Part shown: piece by piece, positions 14,754 through 16,320 of the stretch
How positions within the stretch are numbered: the stretch's first letter is position 1
Layout of the letters: each line of letters starts with the position of its first letter
Source: CAZBZG01 sp964496245
GTDB taxonomy: Bacteria; Planctomycetota; SZUA-567
Direction: 5' to 3'
Assembly (NCBI GenBank): GCA_964496245.1
Contig: CAZBZG010000081.1
Location: 1-16,320 of the forward strand
DNA: 16,320 bases
Notes under the pieces: model-generated
What the model was told of the DNA's origin: nothing
Databases searched by the model: none
The model's input: the letters and a program-made list of their open reading frames with translations, nothing else
Translations under genes and position numbers: made by a program

Positions 14754-16320
14754 CGTCTGTCACCGGAAGATCGAAGAAGTCGAGCAGAACCTGCCGCGCG
14801 ATGGGCGCACAAGTGCTGCCTCCGTAGCCGCCGCCGGGCACGAGCACCACGCAGACCACCTCCGGCTGTTCGAATGGCGCGTAGCATGCGAACCAGCCGT
14901 GCGTGTTCGGGCCGCGCCATTCGGCCGAGCCTGTCTTGCCCGCAAAGGTCATGGCCGGAATGTCCGCCCGGTGGCCCGTTCCGCGCCGGCCGGTGCTCGC
15001 ATCCCCCTCTACGACCTGCCGCATGCCGCGGCGCACGATCGCGAGAGNNNNNNNNNNGAGAGCTTCGGGATCCAGGGCCATGCGGGCGCGCGGGCGGTCC
15101 AGCGCCGTATTGTCCAGGCAGACGTGGGGCTGGACGAGGATCCCGCCATTTGCGATGGCTGCCGTGACCACCGCGATCTGGAGGGGGGTGGCTGTGATGG
15201 GTCCCTGTCCGATGGCGAGGTGGTAGGTGTTGCCGAGGCTCCAGCCGCGGCCGGTTTGCGCGGCATGCGGAAGATGCCCCGGGCGCTCGCCCGCGATGTC
15301 CACTCCCGTGGGGTGGCCGAGCGAAAGGTCCCACATCCAGTTGTAGATGCCGCGCCCCCGGAGGGCCTGGCCCGCCTTGTAGAAGAAGATGTTGCAGGAG
15401 AGCATGATCGCCTCGGTCACGTTGACGTGGCCGTGATTGTGCATGCAGGTGTAGGAGTGCCGGCCCAGATGGATCGCTCCTTCGCAGAGGAACTCGGTCT
15501 CGGGTGTGATGCGCTCCTCCTGCAGCGCGCCCAGGGCGATCAGCGGTTTGATGACCGACCCCGGCGGGTACTCCCCGGCGATGACGCGGTTGAGAAGCGG
15601 CTTGGATGTGTCGACGGCCAGCTCGGCGAAATCTTCGTGGAGGCGGTTGGGATCGTAGCCGGGCAGGCTCACGAGGGCGTAGATGCGCCCGTTGTGCGCG
15701 TTCATGAGGACGCAGACGGCCGTGGAGGGGCCGCGGCCACCCGGCTTGTCCCTTCGGAGTCCGTGCGTGGAGTTGAGGTTCTCGAGCATGTCGCCGTACT
15801 GCAGCCGTTCGGCCTCGTCGCGCGGACCGTTGAGCGCCACCTGCAGCGTGCGGTGCACCTTCCTTTGCACGTCGATGTTGATGGTCAGCGCGACCGTCTT
15901 CCCGTTGCGGACCTGACCGCGCGTGCCCACGGCCACCAGGCGGCGCGGCCCATCGGGGTCTGGACGTTCGAGGCGCAGGTAGCGGCGGGCGTGGCGGCCG
16001 CGGAGTTGCTGGTTGTAGTACTGCTCCACGCCGCTGCGGCCGACCATCTCGTTGCGGAAGTAGCCGGCATAGCGTTGGATGCGCCCGCCGTGGCGCCGTT
16101 CGATGAGCTGAATGATCTCCATCTCGGCCGATGCGGGCGCCCACGGCGGGGGGGCGTCCGCGTCTTCGGGGAGCACCGAGAAGAAGACGCGACCCTGCTT
16201 CTTGATGCGGCCGGTCCCCGGCACGCGCTCGCCGTCCTTCCATGTGCCGCGCAGCTGACGGTATTCCTCCCGGTTGAGCTTGCCCACGTACCCCGTGATG
16301 TGGCCCATGAGGGCGCCGTA
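14731..16320 (-). CDS. mrdA: Penicillin-binding protein 2, peptidoglycan transpeptidase (N-terminus outside window)
   Basis: The frame is open at the right window edge, and the visible start (GHITGYVGKLNREEYRQL) is the family's conserved internal HxxGYVG segment, so the true N-terminus with its membrane anchor lies outside; ATG 16308 is internal. About 525 residues are seen. Transpeptidase motifs are all present: SVIK (Ser codon 15558-15556, Lys 15549-15547), SCN (15399-15391) and KTG followed by SAEW (KTG at 14937-14929). PBP2 cross-links glycan strands made by RodA in the elongation complex and is the target of mecillinam-type beta-lactams. The stop TAG (14733-14731) overlaps the rodA start. 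An N gap at 15048-15057 does not alter the frame. The segment after it (LAIVRRGMRQVVEG) is the usual helix before the KTG motif. Confidence 0.92.
   Translation of the reverse strand, partial: YGALMGHITGYVGKLNREEYRQLRGTWKDGERVPGTGRIKKQGRVFFSVLPEDADAPPPWAPASAEMEIIQLIERRHGGRIQRYAGYFRNEMVGRSGVEQYYNQQLRGRHARRYLRLERPDPDGPRRLVAVGTRGQVRNGKTVALTINIDVQRKVHRTLQVALNGPRDEAERLQYGDMLENLNSTHGLRRDKPGGRGPSTAVCVLMNAHNGRIYALVSLPGYDPNRLHEDFAELAVDTSKPLLNRVIAGEYPPGSVIKPLIALGALQEERITPETEFLCEGAIHLGRHSYTCMHNHGHVNVTEAIMLSCNIFFYKAGQALRGRGIYNWMWDLSLGHPTGVDIAGERPGHLPHAAQTGRGWSLGNTYHLAIGQGPITATPLQIAVVTAAIANGGILVQPHVCLDNTALDRPRARMALDPEALXXXXLAIVRRGMRQVVEGDASTGRRGTGHRADIPAMTFAGKTGSAEWRGPNTHGWFACYAPFEQPEVVCVVLVPGGGYGGSTCAPIARQVLLDFFDLPVTDDGEGSIG
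15048..15057. other. Assembly gap (10 N) inside mrdA
   Basis: The bases on both sides of the gap are GAGAG. Merging them as a 5-base overlap and dropping the N bases removes 15 positions, keeps the frame and gives the protein join DPEALAIVRRGM, which fits the PBP2 family with no missing residues. The gap is probably an artefact. Confidence 0.8.

Noticed and set aside
1..16320. CRISPR array, tRNA, rRNA, prophage or defence system
   Set aside because: No regularly spaced repeats, no recognisable tRNA or rRNA sequence, and no phage or defence proteins were seen in any frame.

Overview
The window is about 65% GC by eye and reads as a stretch of a Gram-negative, flagellated, rod-type bacterial chromosome, probably a metagenome-derived scaffold because it carries two 10-N gaps. 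The gene content suggests the PVC superphylum (Verrucomicrobiota, Lentisphaerota or Kiritimatiellota): a divergent URO-D-like/AraC pair, concanavalin-like surface proteins, PEGA-TPR proteins and GTAG-headed REP hairpins. That placement is inference only; no rRNA or other phylogenetic marker is present.

Layout. (1) 1-403, minus: start of an exported porin-like protein, cut by the window edge. (2) 404-844: intergenic region ending in a near-consensus promoter (TTGACA, 17 bp, TATAAG) with two dyads just upstream. (3) 845-4143, plus: a GH65 disaccharide-phosphorylase-like protein, then a PfkB sugar kinase. They are separated by a 163-bp MITE/REPIN-like element (3051-3213) with 16-bp terminal inverted repeats and a perfect 8-bp target duplication. 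(4) 6477-4191, minus: a small FtsB/DivIC-like membrane protein, fliM and fliN/fliY. fliM is broken by an N gap whose true length cannot be 10. (5) 6805-11191, plus: a 987-residue exported protein built of about five concanavalin-like sandwiches, followed 7 bp later by an anchored PEGA-TPR protein. (6) 12536-11280, minus, and 12645-13553, plus: a URO-D-superfamily protein and an AraC regulator, divergent from two interlocked promoters. (7) 16320-13626, minus: mrdA (PBP2, N-terminus outside the window) and rodA, the elongation peptidoglycan synthase pair. The N gap in mrdA looks like an unmerged 5-bp contig overlap.

How the genes work together. GH65 plus kinase look like a small sugar module, although the expected GH65 general acid Glu is Gln (residue 468). 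FliM and FliN form the flagellar C-ring switch. PBP2 and RodA build the lateral wall. The AraC protein is the obvious candidate regulator of the adjacent URO-D-like gene. The two large plus-strand proteins probably act together outside the cytoplasmic membrane, but their function is not recognisable. The most interesting points are the mobile palindrome with base-pair covariation between its two hairpins, the catalytic substitution in the GH65 protein, and the mirror-image divergent promoters.
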